This document shows positions 30,589-39,979 of a stretch of 64,000 nucleotides of DNA, piece after piece. This stretch comes from Lysobacter luteus (GTDB lineage: Bacteria > Pseudomonadota > Gammaproteobacteria > Xanthomonadales > Xanthomonadaceae), in contig NZ_OU015430.1 of the NCBI RefSeq assembly GCF_907164845.1, forward strand, positions 796,001 to 860,000. Reading direction: 5' to 3'. Position 1 is the first letter of the stretch. Every line of letters begins with the position of its first letter. The position numbers and the translations under genes are program-made. The notes under the pieces were generated by a model. That model was not told where the DNA came from. It saw only the letters and a program-made list of their open reading frames with translations, and made no database searches.

Positions 30589-30625
30589 GCCGGCACGAGC
30601 CGGCTACGCGCCGGGGCCGTGGGTG

Positions 30626-31318
30626 TCAGCGCGACGTCGGCCCGCTGCCGAACAGCACCCGGCGCTCTTCGTCCGACATCGGCCTGTCGCGCTTGTACGC
30701 GTCGCCTTCGACGTAGGAGCGTTGCGCTGCCGGACGCTCGTTGATGGCATCGAACCAGCGGTGCAGGTTCGGGAACGCGGCCAGGTCCTGCCCATGCGAT
30801 TCGTACGGCCGGATCCACGGGTGGCAGGCCATGTCGGCGATGGAATAGTCACCGGCGATGTATTCGCGGTCGGCGAGGCGCCGGTCCAGCACGCCGTACA
30901 GCCGCGCGGTTTCGCGGACGTAGCGGTCGATCGCGTAGGGCACTTTTTCCGGCGCGTAGATGTTGAAGTGGCCGTTCTGCCCGGCCATCGGGCCCAGCCC
31001 GCCCATCTGCCAGAACAGCCATTGCAGCACCTCCGCGCGACCGCGCAGGTCGGCCGGGAGATACCGACCGGTCTTTTCGGCCAGGTACAGCAGGATCGCG
31101 CCGGATTCGAACATCGACAGCGGGTCGCCGCCGCCGGCGGGGGCATGGTCGACGATTGCCGGGATGCGATTGTTGGGCGCGATGGCCAGGAAGGCGGGCT
31201 CGAACTGGTCGCCGCGGCCGATGTCGACCGGCAACTCCCGGTAGGCCAGGCCGGTCTCCTCGAGCATCAGCTTGACCTTGTGCCCGTTCGGCGTCGGCCA
31301 GTAGTGCAGGTCGATCAT
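30626..31318 (-). CDS. Glutathione S-transferase family protein (YfcG/nu-class-like disulfide reductase)
   Basis: A 230-residue GST fold. N-terminal thioredoxin domain: MIDLHYWPTPNGHKVKLMLEETGL with N-G-H-K in place of a catalytic Tyr/Ser, then NNRIPAIVDH (cis-Pro) and LSMFESGAILLYLAEKTG. The C-terminal helical domain includes ADREYIAGDYSIADMACHPW. The T-x-N-G-x-K motif is that of the YfcG/YghU group, which reduces disulfides with glutathione. Starts 4 bases after hemE, so it is in that operon. Confidence 0.85.
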   Translation of the reverse strand: MIDLHYWPTPNGHKVKLMLEETGLAYRELPVDIGRGDQFEPAFLAIAPNNRIPAIVDHAPAGGGDPLSMFESGAILLYLAEKTGRYLPADLRGRAEVLQWLFWQMGGLGPMAGQNGHFNIYAPEKVPYAIDRYVRETARLYGVLDRRLADREYIAGDYSIADMACHPWIRPYESHGQDLAAFPNLHRWFDAINERPAAQRSYVEGDAYKRDRPMSDEERRVLFGSGPTSR

Positions 31319-31322
31319 CGGA

Positions 31323-32396
31323 TCACCTCGCGCTCAGTTCGTGCACGGCCTCGACCAGCACCGCTACGTGCGCGGGGTCCATGTCCGGCGACATGCCGTG
31401 GCCGAGGTTGAACACGTGGCCCTCGCGCGACCCGCCGTTGCCGTCGCGGTAGCTGTCGAGTGCGCGGCCGACCTCGGTGCGGATCGCCTCCGGGCTGGCG
31501 TACAGGGTGACCGGATCGAGGTTGCCCTGCAGGGCGACCTTGCCGCCGGCCCGGCGCGCGGCCTCGCCCAGTTCGATGGTCCAGTCCACGCCGACCGCAT
31601 CGGTCCCGCTGGCAGCCAGGTCGGCCACGTGCGGGCCGTTGCCCTTGCCGAACAGGATCAGCGGCGTGCGGTCGGTACCTTCGCCGCGTTCGAGTTCGGC
31701 CGCGATGCGCTTGAGGTAGCGCAGCGAGAACTCGCGGTACATCGCCGGCGACAGCACGCCGCCCCAGGTATCGAACACCTGCAGCGCCTGCGCGCCCGCC
31801 GCGCGCTGCGCCGAGAGGTAGGCGATCACCGCATCGGTGGTGACCTCCAGCAGGCGGTGCATCGCCGCCGGGTCGTTGAGCGCGAGCGACTTCACCCGGG
31901 CGAAGTCCTTGCTGCCGCCGCCCTCGACCATGTAGCAGGCCAGCGTCCACGGGCTGCCGGAGAAACCGATCAGCGGCACGCTGTTGTCCAGCTCGCGGCG
32001 GATGGTCGAGACCGCGTCGGTCACGTAGCGCAGGTCGCTCCCCATGTCGGGCACGCCCAGCCGCGCGATGTCGGCGGCGGTGCGGACCGGCCGCTCGAAC
32101 TTCGGGCCCTCGCCCTCGACGAAGTACAGCCCAAGCCCCATCGCGTCGGGGACCGTGAGGATGTCGGAGAACAGGATCGCCGCGTCCAGCGGGAACCGGC
32201 GCAGCGGCTGCAGGGTGACCTCGCAGGCCAGTTCCGGGTTCTTGGCCATCGCCAGGAAGCTGCCGGCGGCCTTGCGCGTCGCGCGGTACTCCGGCAGGTA
32301 GCGTCCCGCCTGGCGCATCAGCCACACGGGCGTGCAGTCCACGGGCTCGCGGCGCAGGGCGCGCAGGAATCGATCGTTACGGGGCTGGGTGGTCAA
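31323..32396 (-). CDS. hemE: Uroporphyrinogen decarboxylase
   Basis: Removes four carboxyl groups from uroporphyrinogen III to give coproporphyrinogen III in haem synthesis. Hallmarks: [61 protein letters not shown], and [12 protein letters not shown] place the start at TTG 32396, 7 bases after AGGA, giving 357 residues and the typical N-R/K-D-R-F-L-R-A-L opening; ATG 32435 is an alternative. Confidence 0.95.
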   Translation of the reverse strand: MTTQPRNDRFLRALRREPVDCTPVWLMRQAGRYLPEYRATRKAAGSFLAMAKNPELACEVTLQPLRRFPLDAAILFSDILTVPDAMGLGLYFVEGEGPKFERPVRTAADIARLGVPDMGSDLRYVTDAVSTIRRELDNSVPLIGFSGSPWTLACYMVEGGGSKDFARVKSLALNDPAAMHRLLEVTTDAVIAYLSAQRAAGAQALQVFDTWGGVLSPAMYREFSLRYLKRIAAELERGEGTDRTPLILFGKGNGPHVADLAASGTDAVGVDWTIELGEAARRAGGKVALQGNLDPVTLYASPEAIRTEVGRALDSYRDGNGGSREGHVFNLGHGMSPDMDPAHVAVLVEAVHELSAR

Positions 32397-32512
32397 TGAC
32401 GGGTCCTCGGTCTGCGTGCGCCCGCCGCGGCGCATGGGGCCTGCATGGTAAGCCGTGGCGGCGTGGAGCGGCCTGCGCCCGGGGCCCGATGGACGGGATG
32501 CAGCGTTCCGCC

Positions 32513-32767
32513 TCAGCGGCGACCGTCGGTGCCCTGGCTGAACATCAACTGGAATCCGCGCTTGAGTTGCTGGTCGCGCGCCTGCTCCAGCGCCTGCAAC
32601 GCGCTGTCGTGGTCGAGGAACTGCTCACGACGCACCTGGCTGCGGCCGCCGATCTGGCCGGTCTCTCGCACCAGGGTCCAGCCGCCAAGCAGGTCGGGCT
32701 GCAGCATCAGCTGCACGAAGCGCGGGGCTTCGGGGCCATCGGGGCGTTGTTGCAGGAGCAGGCGCAT
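32513..32767 (-). CDS. WGR-domain small protein
   Basis: An 84-residue protein made of a single WGR domain: [35 protein letters not shown] then [24 protein letters not shown] modules bind nucleic acids in PARPs and some regulators; the lone form is widespread in proteobacteria without a known role. It lies between aroB and hemE on the same strand. Confidence 0.8.
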   Translation of the reverse strand: MRLLLQQRPDGPEAPRFVQLMLQPDLLGGWTLVRETGQIGGRSQVRREQFLDHDSALQALEQARDQQLKRGFQLMFSQGTDGRR

Positions 32768-32815
32768 GGGCCGGGATTGTACGGGCCCGCCCGCCCGGCG
32801 GTGTCGACACCGGCG

Positions 32816-33916
32816 CTATTCCGAAAGCACCGCGAGCACTGCGTCGTCCTGCACCCCGGCGACGACGCGCGCCGCACCGGCCCGGTCCCACAGCACGAAC
32901 CGGATGCCGCCGGCATCGGCCTTCTTGTCCAGCCGCATGCGTGCCAGCAGCGCCGCCGGCGCCAGGCCGGTCGGGAGCCGGGTCGGAAGGCCCAGTCGCT
33001 CCAGCAGGGCGGCCAGGCGCTCGGCATCGGCCGCCGGCGCAAGGCCCAGCCTGGCTGACAGCCGTGCGGCCAGCACCATTCCGATGGCGACGGCCTCGCC
33101 ATGGTTCAGCCCGTCGCCCGCGCCGGCGTAACCCTGCGCGGATTCGATCGCGTGGCCGAAGGTGTGGCCGAAGTTCAGCAGGGCACGGTCGCCGCGTTCG
33201 TACGGGTCACGCGCGACAACTTCGGCCTTGTACTGGCAGGACTCGGCGATCGCCCGGGCCAACGCATCGCTGTCGCGTGCGAGCAGCGCCGCGGCATGGT
33301 CCTCGAGCCAGTCGAGGAACCCGGCATCGAAGATCGCCCCGTACTTGACCACTTCGGCCAGGCCCGCGCGCAGCTCGCGGTCGGGCAGGGTGTGCAGGGT
33401 GGCGGTGTCGGCAAGCACCGCGCGCGGGGGATGGAACGCGCCCGCCAGGTTCTTGCCGGCCGGCAGGTCGACCGCGGTCTTGCCGCCTACCGACGAGTCG
33501 ACCATCGCCAGCAGCGTGGTCGGCAACTGCACGACGTCCACCCCGCGCATCCAGCACGCGGCGGCGAACCCGGCGAGGTCGCCAACCACCCCACCGCCGA
33601 GCGCCAGCACCGTGGCATCGCGGGTCGCGCCCAGCGCGGCCAGCGCGTCGAGCACCTCCCCGAACCGCGCGAGGGTCTTCTCGTGCTCGCCGGCCGGCAT
33701 GACATGGCGTGCGACCGAGAGATCGGGGCGCGCATCGCGCAGCGCTCGCTCGACCGACCCCGCATGCAGCGGCGCGACATGGGTGTCGGTGACCAGCAGC
33801 ACGTGGCGCCCGCGCACGTGCGTGAGCAACTGCCGGCCATCGCCAAGCAGGCCTTCGCCGATCGTGATCCGGTAGGGCGGTGCACCACCGACGTCGACCA
33901 CGCGTGTCGCGCTCAT
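32816..33916 (-). CDS. aroB: 3-dehydroquinate synthase
   Basis: Second step of the shikimate pathway: cyclises DAHP to 3-dehydroquinate using NAD and a divalent metal. Motifs: [69 protein letters not shown] in consecutive segments (NAD and substrate binding), GLAEVVKYG, and the metal ligand H in [12 protein letters not shown]. 366 residues, normal length. The ATG overlaps the aroK stop (ATGA). Confidence 0.96.
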   Translation of the reverse strand: MSATRVVDVGGAPPYRITIGEGLLGDGRQLLTHVRGRHVLLVTDTHVAPLHAGSVERALRDARPDLSVARHVMPAGEHEKTLARFGEVLDALAALGATRDATVLALGGGVVGDLAGFAAACWMRGVDVVQLPTTLLAMVDSSVGGKTAVDLPAGKNLAGAFHPPRAVLADTATLHTLPDRELRAGLAEVVKYGAIFDAGFLDWLEDHAAALLARDSDALARAIAESCQYKAEVVARDPYERGDRALLNFGHTFGHAIESAQGYAGAGDGLNHGEAVAIGMVLAARLSARLGLAPAADAERLAALLERLGLPTRLPTGLAPAALLARMRLDKKADAGGIRFVLWDRAGAARVVAGVQDDAVLAVLSE

Positions 33917-34452
33917 GCGGCGGCCCCACGCTGCCAGCGACGGCCCAGCTCGAGCGCCAGGCGGGCGGCGGCTTCGGCCGCTTCGAGGGCTTCGGTATCG
34001 AACTCCAGGTCGGCCACCTCGCGATACAGCGGCGTGCGGACGACGGCCATCGACCGCAGCACTTCGTCGCGGTCAGGGCGCTGCAGCAGTGGGCGGGTGC
34101 GATCGCGGGCGAGGCGCTCCAGTTGCCGGGCCGGTGTGACCTGCAGGTGCACCACGTAGCCGCGGCGTCGCAGCAATGCACGGTTCGCGACATCGAGCAC
34201 CGCGCCGGCGCCGGTCGCCACCAGCACGCCGTCGTCCGCCAGCAGCTCCGCGAGCATCGCCGACTCCCGCTCGCGGAACCCGGCCTCGCCCTCGCACTCG
34301 AAGATGGTCGCCACGCTGGCGCCGGTCTGCTGCTCGATCGCCCGGTCGCAATCGGCCAGCCGCAGGTCGAAGTGTTCGGCCAGGCGGCGGCCGATGCAGC
34401 TTTTGCCGGCGCCGGTCGGCCCGACCAGGATGAGGTTGGCGGCGGGGTTCAT
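33913..34452 (-). CDS. aroK: Shikimate kinase
   Basis: Phosphorylates shikimate with ATP. P-loop [20 protein letters not shown] near residue 10, [12 protein letters not shown] (shikimate-binding aspartate), FRERESAML, and [10 protein letters not shown] (lid). One change from consensus: the usual G-G-G in the shikimate loop reads [10 protein letters not shown]. 179 residues. First gene of the aroK-aroB-WGR-hemE-GST operon, divergent from dodecin. Confidence 0.95.
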   Translation of the reverse strand: MNPAANLILVGPTGAGKSCIGRRLAEHFDLRLADCDRAIEQQTGASVATIFECEGEAGFRERESAMLAELLADDGVLVATGAGAVLDVANRALLRRRGYVVHLQVTPARQLERLARDRTRPLLQRPDRDEVLRSMAVVRTPLYREVADLEFDTEALEAAEAAARLALELGRRWQRGAAA

Positions 34453-34563
34453 GCGGCCGATTGTAGGGCGACGGTACCGCCCCGTAGCGACTTCTTAACA
34501 CCGGCCGCCCTAGCGTGGCCCTACCGGTCGCAGCCGCGCCCGGACCGATGGAAGGAGAGTGCC

Positions 34564-34767
34564 ATGGCAGTCGCGAAGGTGATCGAACTCAACGCATCGT
34601 CGTCCAAGAGCATGGAGGATGCCGTGCAGGTGGGCCTGCGCAAGGCCGCCGAGTCGGTCAAGGGCATCAAGGGCGCGTGGGTCAAGGAGGTCAAGGTGGT
34701 GACCTCCGACGACGGCACGATCACCGAATGGCGGGTCGACATGAAGGTGACCTTCGTCGTCCAGTAA
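34564..34767 (+). CDS. Dodecin (flavin-binding dodecamer)
   Basis: A 67-residue dodecin: MAVAKVIELNASSSKSMEDA, VGLRKAAESVKGIKGAWVKE, EWRVDMKVTFVVQ. Conserved W in GAWVKE stacks on riboflavin/FMN in known structures; Q in the V-x-Q end is also conserved. Stores flavin in the cytoplasm. Strong ribosome site GGAAGGAG precedes the ATG. Confidence 0.93.
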   Translation: MAVAKVIELNASSSKSMEDAVQVGLRKAAESVKGIKGAWVKEVKVVTSDDGTITEWRVDMKVTFVVQ

Positions 34768-34827
34768 CCGGGCGGAAGGCCGGGTGCGCGGCGTGCACCC
34801 GCGCCGCCGTCCGGTGACAATGCCGGC

Positions 34828-35430
34828 ATGGAAACTCCCGACCTGCTGCGCGACGCGCTCGCGACCTTCGACGAACTGTTCGCCCAGGCACGGACCGCCG
34901 GCGAACCCGACCCGACCGCCATGGTGGTCGCCACCGCCGGCCTCGATGCGCGGCCGTCGGCGCGCACGGTGCTGATGAAGGCGCACGACGCACGCGGGTT
35001 CGTCTTCTACACCCACCTTGACGGTCGAAAGGGGCGCGAGCTGCAGGCCAATCCCCAGGCGGCGCTGCTGTTCCACTGGCCGCGCGTGCAGGAGGGGGTG
35101 CAGGTGCGCATCGAGGGGCCCGTGGAACTGGTGTCCGACGACGAGGCCGACGCCTACTTCGCCAGCCGCCCGCGCGGCAGCCAGGTCGGCGCATGGGCGT
35201 CCAAGCAGTCCGAGACGATGGAGACCCGGCAGCGCTTCGAAGAGCGCATCGCCGAGGTAGAGGCCGAGTTCCAGGGACGCGACATCGCGCGTCCGCCGCG
35301 GTGGTCGGGTTTGAGGGTGCGGCCGATGGTGATCGAGTTCTGGTACGCCCGCGGCCATCGCCTGCATGAGCGCACGGTTTACGAAAGCGACGTGGCCGGC
35401 GTCTGGTCCAAGCGGATGCTGTATCCGTGA
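34828..35430 (+). CDS. pdxH: Pyridoxamine 5'-phosphate oxidase
   Basis: FMN enzyme that makes pyridoxal 5'-phosphate. Motifs: [21 protein letters not shown] (FMN binding), [32 protein letters not shown], and the C-terminal signature [21 protein letters not shown]. 200 residues, normal. The downstream BtuF-like gene starts inside its stop codon (GTGA). Confidence 0.95.
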   Translation: METPDLLRDALATFDELFAQARTAGEPDPTAMVVATAGLDARPSARTVLMKAHDARGFVFYTHLDGRKGRELQANPQAALLFHWPRVQEGVQVRIEGPVELVSDDEADAYFASRPRGSQVGAWASKQSETMETRQRFEERIAEVEAEFQGRDIARPPRWSGLRVRPMVIEFWYARGHRLHERTVYESDVAGVWSKRMLYP

Positions 35431-36224
35431 CCGGACCGCGGCGCATCGTCTGCCTGACCGAGGAGCCGACCGAAACCCTGTACGCCCTCGGCGAGCAGGA
35501 CCGCATCGTCGGCATCAGCGGCTTTACCGTACGGCCGGCGATCGCCCGCAAGCAGAAGCCGAAGGTGAGCGCCTTCACCAGCGCGAAGATCGGCGAGATC
35601 CTCAAGCTCGAGCCGGACTTCGTGGTCGGCTTTTCCGACATCCAGGCCGACATCGCCGCCGAGCTGATCCGCCACGGTGTCGAGGTGTGGATCAGCAACC
35701 ACCGCAGCGTCGACGGCATCCTCGACTACATCCGCCGGCTCGGTGCACTGGTGGGCGCATACGAACGCGCCACCGCCTACGCCGACCACCTGCAGCGCGG
35801 CCTGGATGGCATTGCCGACGCCGCCGCACGGCTGCCGCACCGACCGAAAGTCTATTTCGAGGAGTGGGACGACCCGCCGATCACCGGCATCCGCTGGGTC
35901 GCCGAGCTGGTGCGCATCGCCGGGGGCGAAGACATCTTCCCCGAGCGCGCGGCCGAATCGCTTGCCCGGCAGCGCATCCTCGAGGACGCCAGCGAGGTCG
36001 TGCGCCGCGCGCCGGACATCATCCTGGGGTCGTGGTGCGGGAAGAAGTTCCAGCCGGCCAAGGTCGCCGCGCGTCCGGGCTGGGACACCATCCCCGCGGT
36101 GCGCGACGGCGAGCTCCACGAGATCAAGTCGCCGATGATCCTGCAGCCCGGCCCGGCGGCGCTCACCGATGGCGTCGGTGCGATCGCCGCGATCATCCGC
36201 GACTGGGCGATCCGGCACGGCTGA
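35427..36224 (+). CDS. BtuF-like periplasmic-binding-fold protein without signal peptide
   Basis: A 265-residue class III substrate-binding fold (about residues 5-255): [77 protein letters not shown]. This matches the cobalamin/siderophore binding-protein family, yet the N-terminus [13 protein letters not shown] has no signal peptide, and no ABC permease or ATPase is adjacent. It may be cytoplasmic or the family may have been repurposed. Translationally coupled to pdxH. Confidence 0.75.
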   Translation: MTGPRRIVCLTEEPTETLYALGEQDRIVGISGFTVRPAIARKQKPKVSAFTSAKIGEILKLEPDFVVGFSDIQADIAAELIRHGVEVWISNHRSVDGILDYIRRLGALVGAYERATAYADHLQRGLDGIADAAARLPHRPKVYFEEWDDPPITGIRWVAELVRIAGGEDIFPERAAESLARQRILEDASEVVRRAPDIILGSWCGKKFQPAKVAARPGWDTIPAVRDGELHEIKSPMILQPGPAALTDGVGAIAAIIRDWAIRHG

Positions 36225-36304
36225 GCCGACGCGCAGGCCCCGCAAGGCCGCCTTCACGCCGCCTGTGGCATACCTCCGCCATTCCACGACGAGGGAGTCC
36301 CGCC

Positions 36305-36685
36305 ATGTTCCGCAAGTTCGTAGTCACCCCGCTGCTGATCGGTTCGCTGACGTTGTCGATGGTGGTTGCTCCCGCCACCGCGACCGCCGGGGTCATCAGC
36401 ACCCAGCAGGCGCTGTCGGCCGAGATGCGCGCAGCCAAGGAAACCCAGGTCCGCAGCTCACTTGCGCGTGACGACGTGCGCCAGGCCATGCAGCGCCTGG
36501 GCGTCGACCCCGCCGATGCCGATGCGCGCATCGCATCGCTCAGCGACGCCGAACTGGTGCGCATGCAGGGTGAGCTCGACAGCCTGCCGGCCGGCGGCGA
36601 CGCGCTTGCGGTGATCGGCGTGGTGTTCCTGGTGCTGCTGATCCTGGAACTGGTCGGCGTCACCAACATCTTCAACCGGGTCTGA
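36305..36685 (+). CDS. PA2779-family small exported protein
   Basis: A 126-residue protein. A signal peptide (LLIGSLTLSMVVAPATATAG) is followed by an Asp/Ala-rich helical part (DDVRQAMQRLGVDPADADARI, LSDAELVRMQGELDSLPAGG) and a C-terminal hydrophobic helix (LAVIGVVFLVLLILELVGV). Always paired with the next gene in relatives such as Pseudomonas PA2778/PA2779. A double glycine occurs just before the hydrophobic tail. Function unknown. Stop overlaps the next ATG (TGATG). Confidence 0.85.
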   Translation: MFRKFVVTPLLIGSLTLSMVVAPATATAGVISTQQALSAEMRAAKETQVRSSLARDDVRQAMQRLGVDPADADARIASLSDAELVRMQGELDSLPAGGDALAVIGVVFLVLLILELVGVTNIFNRV

Positions 36686-37692
36686 TGCCGGCGGTTCGGA
36701 CGCACGTCCGGGCCGGGCGATGGGCGGCGGTGGGCCTCGCGCTCACCGCCGCCTTGCTGTTGCCGGCGTGCTCGATCAACCCCGACTGGCAGCTCGCGCG
36801 CGGCGATGCGCCCGCAACGGCCGTGCTGCTGGACGTGCCGTTCCATCCGCAGACCGAGTACCAGTGCGGCCCGGCCGCGTTGGCGACGGTGCTGGGCGCG
36901 AGCGGCGTGGCGACCAGCCCGGAGGCGCTGGTGCCGCAGGTCTACCTGCCGGGGCGCGAGGGCAGCCTGCAAATGGAGCTGGTGGCCGCGACCCGCCGCG
37001 CGGGCCGGATTCCGTATGAGGTCGAGCGCGACCCCGAGGGGTTGCTGGCCGAGGTCCACGCCGGACGCCCGGTGCTCGTGCTACAGAACCTGCTGGTGCG
37101 CAGCGTGCCCAAGTGGCATTACGCGGTGCTTGTCGGCGCGGCGCCGGCGCGCAACGAGGTCCTGCTCAACAGCGGTACCGAACGCGGATTGTCGATGCCG
37201 GCGTCGAAGTTCCTGCGCACGTGGGACTGGGCCGGCCGATGGGGCCTGGTCGCGCTGAAGCCGGGCGAGCTGCCGGCGCAGGCCGACCCGGCCCGCTACC
37301 TGGCCGCCGTCGCCGATTTCGAAGCGGTTGCGGGCGCCGGGGATGCGGCACCGGCATACCGCGCGGCGCTGGAGCGCTGGCCTGATGACCCGCGCACGCA
37401 CCTCGCGCTGGGCAACCAGGCCTATGCCGCCGGCAAACTGCACCAGGCGGCCGGGCACTACCGCACGGGCCTGCACCACGCGGCGGACGACGCCGTGCTG
37501 GGCAACAACTACGCCAGCGTGCTGGGCGAGCTGGGGTGCCGCAAGGAAGCGCATGCGGCACTGGAACGCGCGCTGGCCACGGGCGGGCAAGACAGCCGAT
37601 GGCGCGCGCAGCTGGAAGAAACCCGTGCCGAGCTGGCGTCCGGCGACGTTCCGCGCAGCGACGCGTGCCGGCGCTTCGCGGATCCGCCGTAG
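36685..37692 (+). CDS. PA2778-family C39-like cysteine peptidase with TPRs
   Basis: A 335-residue lipoprotein (LLLPACSI lipobox near residue 29). C39-like papain fold at about 50-190: HPQTEYQCGPAALATVL with the catalytic cysteine, SVPKWHYAVLVG with the histidine, then LLNSGTERG. Residues 215-320 contain TPRs (THLALGNQAYAAGKLHQAAGHY; NNYASVLGELGCRKEAH). C39 peptidases classically cut leader peptides after Gly-Gly; here the family is periplasm-facing. Overlaps the PA2779-like gene. Confidence 0.85.
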   Translation: MPAVRTHVRAGRWAAVGLALTAALLLPACSINPDWQLARGDAPATAVLLDVPFHPQTEYQCGPAALATVLGASGVATSPEALVPQVYLPGREGSLQMELVAATRRAGRIPYEVERDPEGLLAEVHAGRPVLVLQNLLVRSVPKWHYAVLVGAAPARNEVLLNSGTERGLSMPASKFLRTWDWAGRWGLVALKPGELPAQADPARYLAAVADFEAVAGAGDAAPAYRAALERWPDDPRTHLALGNQAYAAGKLHQAAGHYRTGLHHAADDAVLGNNYASVLGELGCRKEAHAALERALATGGQDSRWRAQLEETRAELASGDVPRSDACRRFADPP

Positions 37693-37695
37693 CGC

Positions 37696-38172
37696 TCAGC
37701 GGCCGATATCGCGGTTGAACTGCATCCGCATCGGCGCGGCGCCGTCGCGCCGGATGTCCAGCTCGAACGACAGCGTCTCGGGCGGGTCAACCCGCAGCGT
37801 CCCGACGTGGTCGACCAGGTCGCCGGCCTGCAGCTCGCGCATCGGTATGGAGTGGCGGTTGCCGCGCAGGTCGGTCGCCGTTGCGGTGACGGTCACCGGG
37901 ACCGATACCTCCTGCATCGGCGGTCCCTGGCGCACGCCGACCAGCAGCATCACGATCTCGTCGCCGCGCTCGATGCCGTACTGGGCGGCGACCGCGTTGC
38001 CCAGGGCGGAGGTCTGCATCACCGTCGCCCGGACGGTGGTGTCCCCGGACTGCAGGATCGCTTCCTGGGGGGCGGCCGCGGGGTTGGCCGACGGCGGAGG
38101 GGCGGCATCGCACGCGGCCAACAGCAGGAGCGGCAGTGCGAGTCGGCAGGGGGACGGCAAAGCGATGCGCAT
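37696..38172 (-). CDS. DUF4426 lipoprotein
   Basis: A 158-residue protein; lipobox LLLLAAC near residue 21 and a P/A-rich linker, then a DUF4426 domain (DTTVRATVMQTSALGNAVAAQYGIERGDEIVMLLVGVR; SFELDIRRDGAAPMRMQFNRDIGR). The family is often encoded near proC/yggS, as here. Function unknown. Confidence 0.75.
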   Translation of the reverse strand: MRIALPSPCRLALPLLLLAACDAAPPPSANPAAAPQEAILQSGDTTVRATVMQTSALGNAVAAQYGIERGDEIVMLLVGVRQGPPMQEVSVPVTVTATATDLRGNRHSIPMRELQAGDLVDHVGTLRVDPPETLSFELDIRRDGAAPMRMQFNRDIGR

Positions 38173-38181
38173 GCGATGGCC

Positions 38182-39024
38182 TCAGTCGTTGGCGGCTGAC
38201 AGTTCGCGGCCACGCTCGGCCGCGGCAGCCACTGCCCGGTCGACCAGCTCGCGCAGGCCGCCGGCTTCAAAGGTTTCGATCGCCGCCTGGGTGGTGCCGC
38301 CTGGTGAGGTGACCTTGCGGCGCAACGCATCGGCCGGCTCGTCCAGTTCGGTGAGCATCCGTGCAGCGCCCAGCAGCGTGTGGCTGGCCAGCTGGCGCGC
38401 GGTCGCTTCGGGCAGCCCCTGCCGCACGCCGGCCGCCTGCATCGCCTCGGCCAGCAGGAACACGTAGGCCGGGCCGCTGCCCGACACCGCGGTGACCGCG
38501 TCCATCTGCACCTCGTCGTCGATCCACACGACCGGGCCGACTGCCTCGATCAGGTGGCCGGACTGCTCACGCTGCCCGGCGTCGACCTGCGCATTGGCGA
38601 ACAGGCCGGTGATGCCGACCCCGAGCAGGGCGGGCGTGTTCGGCATCGCCCGAACCACCGCGACATCGCCGCCGAGCCAGTCCGAAAGCTGCCGGGAGGT
38701 GATGCCGGCAGCGACCGAGATCGCCACCGGGCGCGTGGACTGCGCCACCGGGGCCAACGAGTCGCACACCGTACGCATCACCTGCGGCTTGACCGCCAGC
38801 AACCAGATGGCGGCGCCTTCGACCGCCTCGGCCGCGGTGGCGAAGCAGTGCACGTCGAAATCGGCCTGCAGCGACTCGCGCAACGCGTCAACCGGCTCGG
38901 CAACCCGGATCCGCGCGGGATCGGCGCCGCGCGCGATCATTCCGCCGATCAGGCTGCGCGCCATGTTGCCGCCGCCGATGAAGGCGACCACGGGGAAGTC
39001 GGTCGCGGGGGTGGTGTTGGCCAT
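38182..39024 (-). CDS. proC: Pyrroline-5-carboxylate reductase
   Basis: Last step of proline synthesis. NAD(P) loop VVAFIGGGNMARSLIGGMI at the N-terminus; AVKPQVM; RAMPNTPALLGVGITGL; and the family signature in FLLAEAMQAAGVRQGLPEATA, KVTSPGGTTQAAIETFE. 280 residues. Follows yggS with 63 bases between. Confidence 0.95.
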   Translation of the reverse strand: MANTTPATDFPVVAFIGGGNMARSLIGGMIARGADPARIRVAEPVDALRESLQADFDVHCFATAAEAVEGAAIWLLAVKPQVMRTVCDSLAPVAQSTRPVAISVAAGITSRQLSDWLGGDVAVVRAMPNTPALLGVGITGLFANAQVDAGQREQSGHLIEAVGPVVWIDDEVQMDAVTAVSGSGPAYVFLLAEAMQAAGVRQGLPEATARQLASHTLLGAARMLTELDEPADALRRKVTSPGGTTQAAIETFEAGGLRELVDRAVAAAAERGRELSAAND

Positions 39025-39087
39025 GGGGGCGCCTCGGTACGGATCAGCGCCCAGTGTAAGAGCGAGTGCCGACCGCTGCCTCCCCGC

Positions 39088-39771
39088 TCACTTCGGCGGG
39101 CGCGCGCCGAACAGGGCGGTGCCGATGCGGACCATGGTTGCGCCCTCTGCCACCGCCACCTCGGCATCGCCGCTCATCCCCATCGACAGGGTGTCGACCG
39201 CCGGGTACTGGCCACGCAACCGTTCGAACAACGCCCGTGCACGCCGGAACGACGGCCGGGCCAGTTCGGGGTCGTCGTGCGCGGTCGGGATCACCATCAG
39301 GCCGCGCAGGCGCAGGGTGGGGTGGGACGCGATCGCCTGTGCCAGCGCGTCCATCTGGTCGGGGCGGCAACCATGCTTGCTGGCCTCGTCGTCGATGTTT
39401 ACCTGCACCAGCACGTCCAGCGGACCGCGTGCCCGGTCCCGATGGCGGGCGAGGGCGTCGACCAGCCGCGGCCGGTCTACCGTCTGCACCCAGTCGAACA
39501 GCGCGGCCGCCTCCCGCGCCTTGTTGGACTGCAGGTGGCCGATCAGGTGCCACTCCAGCTTTCCCGCCGTTTCACCCAGCGCCGCCGCCTTGGCCACCGC
39601 CTCCTGCACGTAATTTTCGCCGAACGCGCGCTGCCCGGCCGCGGCCAGTGCGGTGACCGCCTCGGCCGGCTGGGTCTTGCTGACCGCCAGCAACCGCGGC
39701 ACTGGCCGGTCCGCCGCCTCGGCCGCGTTCCGCAACCGGAGGGAAACCGCGTTCAGCAATCGGGTCGACAC
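39088..39771 (-). CDS. yggS: PLP homeostasis protein YggS
   Basis: A 227-residue single-domain PLP barrel of the YggS/PROSC family that buffers pyridoxal phosphate. PLP lysine in RLLAVSKTQP; FGENYVQEA; EWHLIGHLQSNKA; MGMSGDAEVAVAEGATMVRIGTALFG in parts. GTG 39771 follows AGGA. Neighbour of proC, the usual arrangement. Confidence 0.95.
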   Translation of the reverse strand: MSTRLLNAVSLRLRNAAEAADRPVPRLLAVSKTQPAEAVTALAAAGQRAFGENYVQEAVAKAAALGETAGKLEWHLIGHLQSNKAREAAALFDWVQTVDRPRLVDALARHRDRARGPLDVLVQVNIDDEASKHGCRPDQMDALAQAIASHPTLRLRGLMVIPTAHDDPELARPSFRRARALFERLRGQYPAVDTLSMGMSGDAEVAVAEGATMVRIGTALFGARPPK

Positions 39772-39979
39772 GTGGCGTCCTTTCTGGTGCTGGGGTGAAT
39801 GGGGGGTGGCGGCGGGAAACCGCGCCGCGACCGGAAACCTGTGACATCAGGCTGGATTGGCGCCGCGACTCGGGGGCTATACTGCCGGGCAGGGGCTTTT
39901 CGTGCATCAGTCAACCGCCACCGGCGACGCCGGGCGGGCTGGCCGGTGGACACCATCATCGCAGTGCGGGGGAGCACGC

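Noticed and set aside
30584..30609. GTAGGCCGGC/GCCGGCTAC inverted repeat after the hybrid kinase as an intrinsic terminator
   Set aside because: Imperfect short stem and no T run on either strand; too weak to list.
39855..39883. TATACT upstream of pilT as a sigma70 promoter
   Set aside because: The -10 matches but no acceptable -35 lies at 16-18 bases; left out as a promoter.
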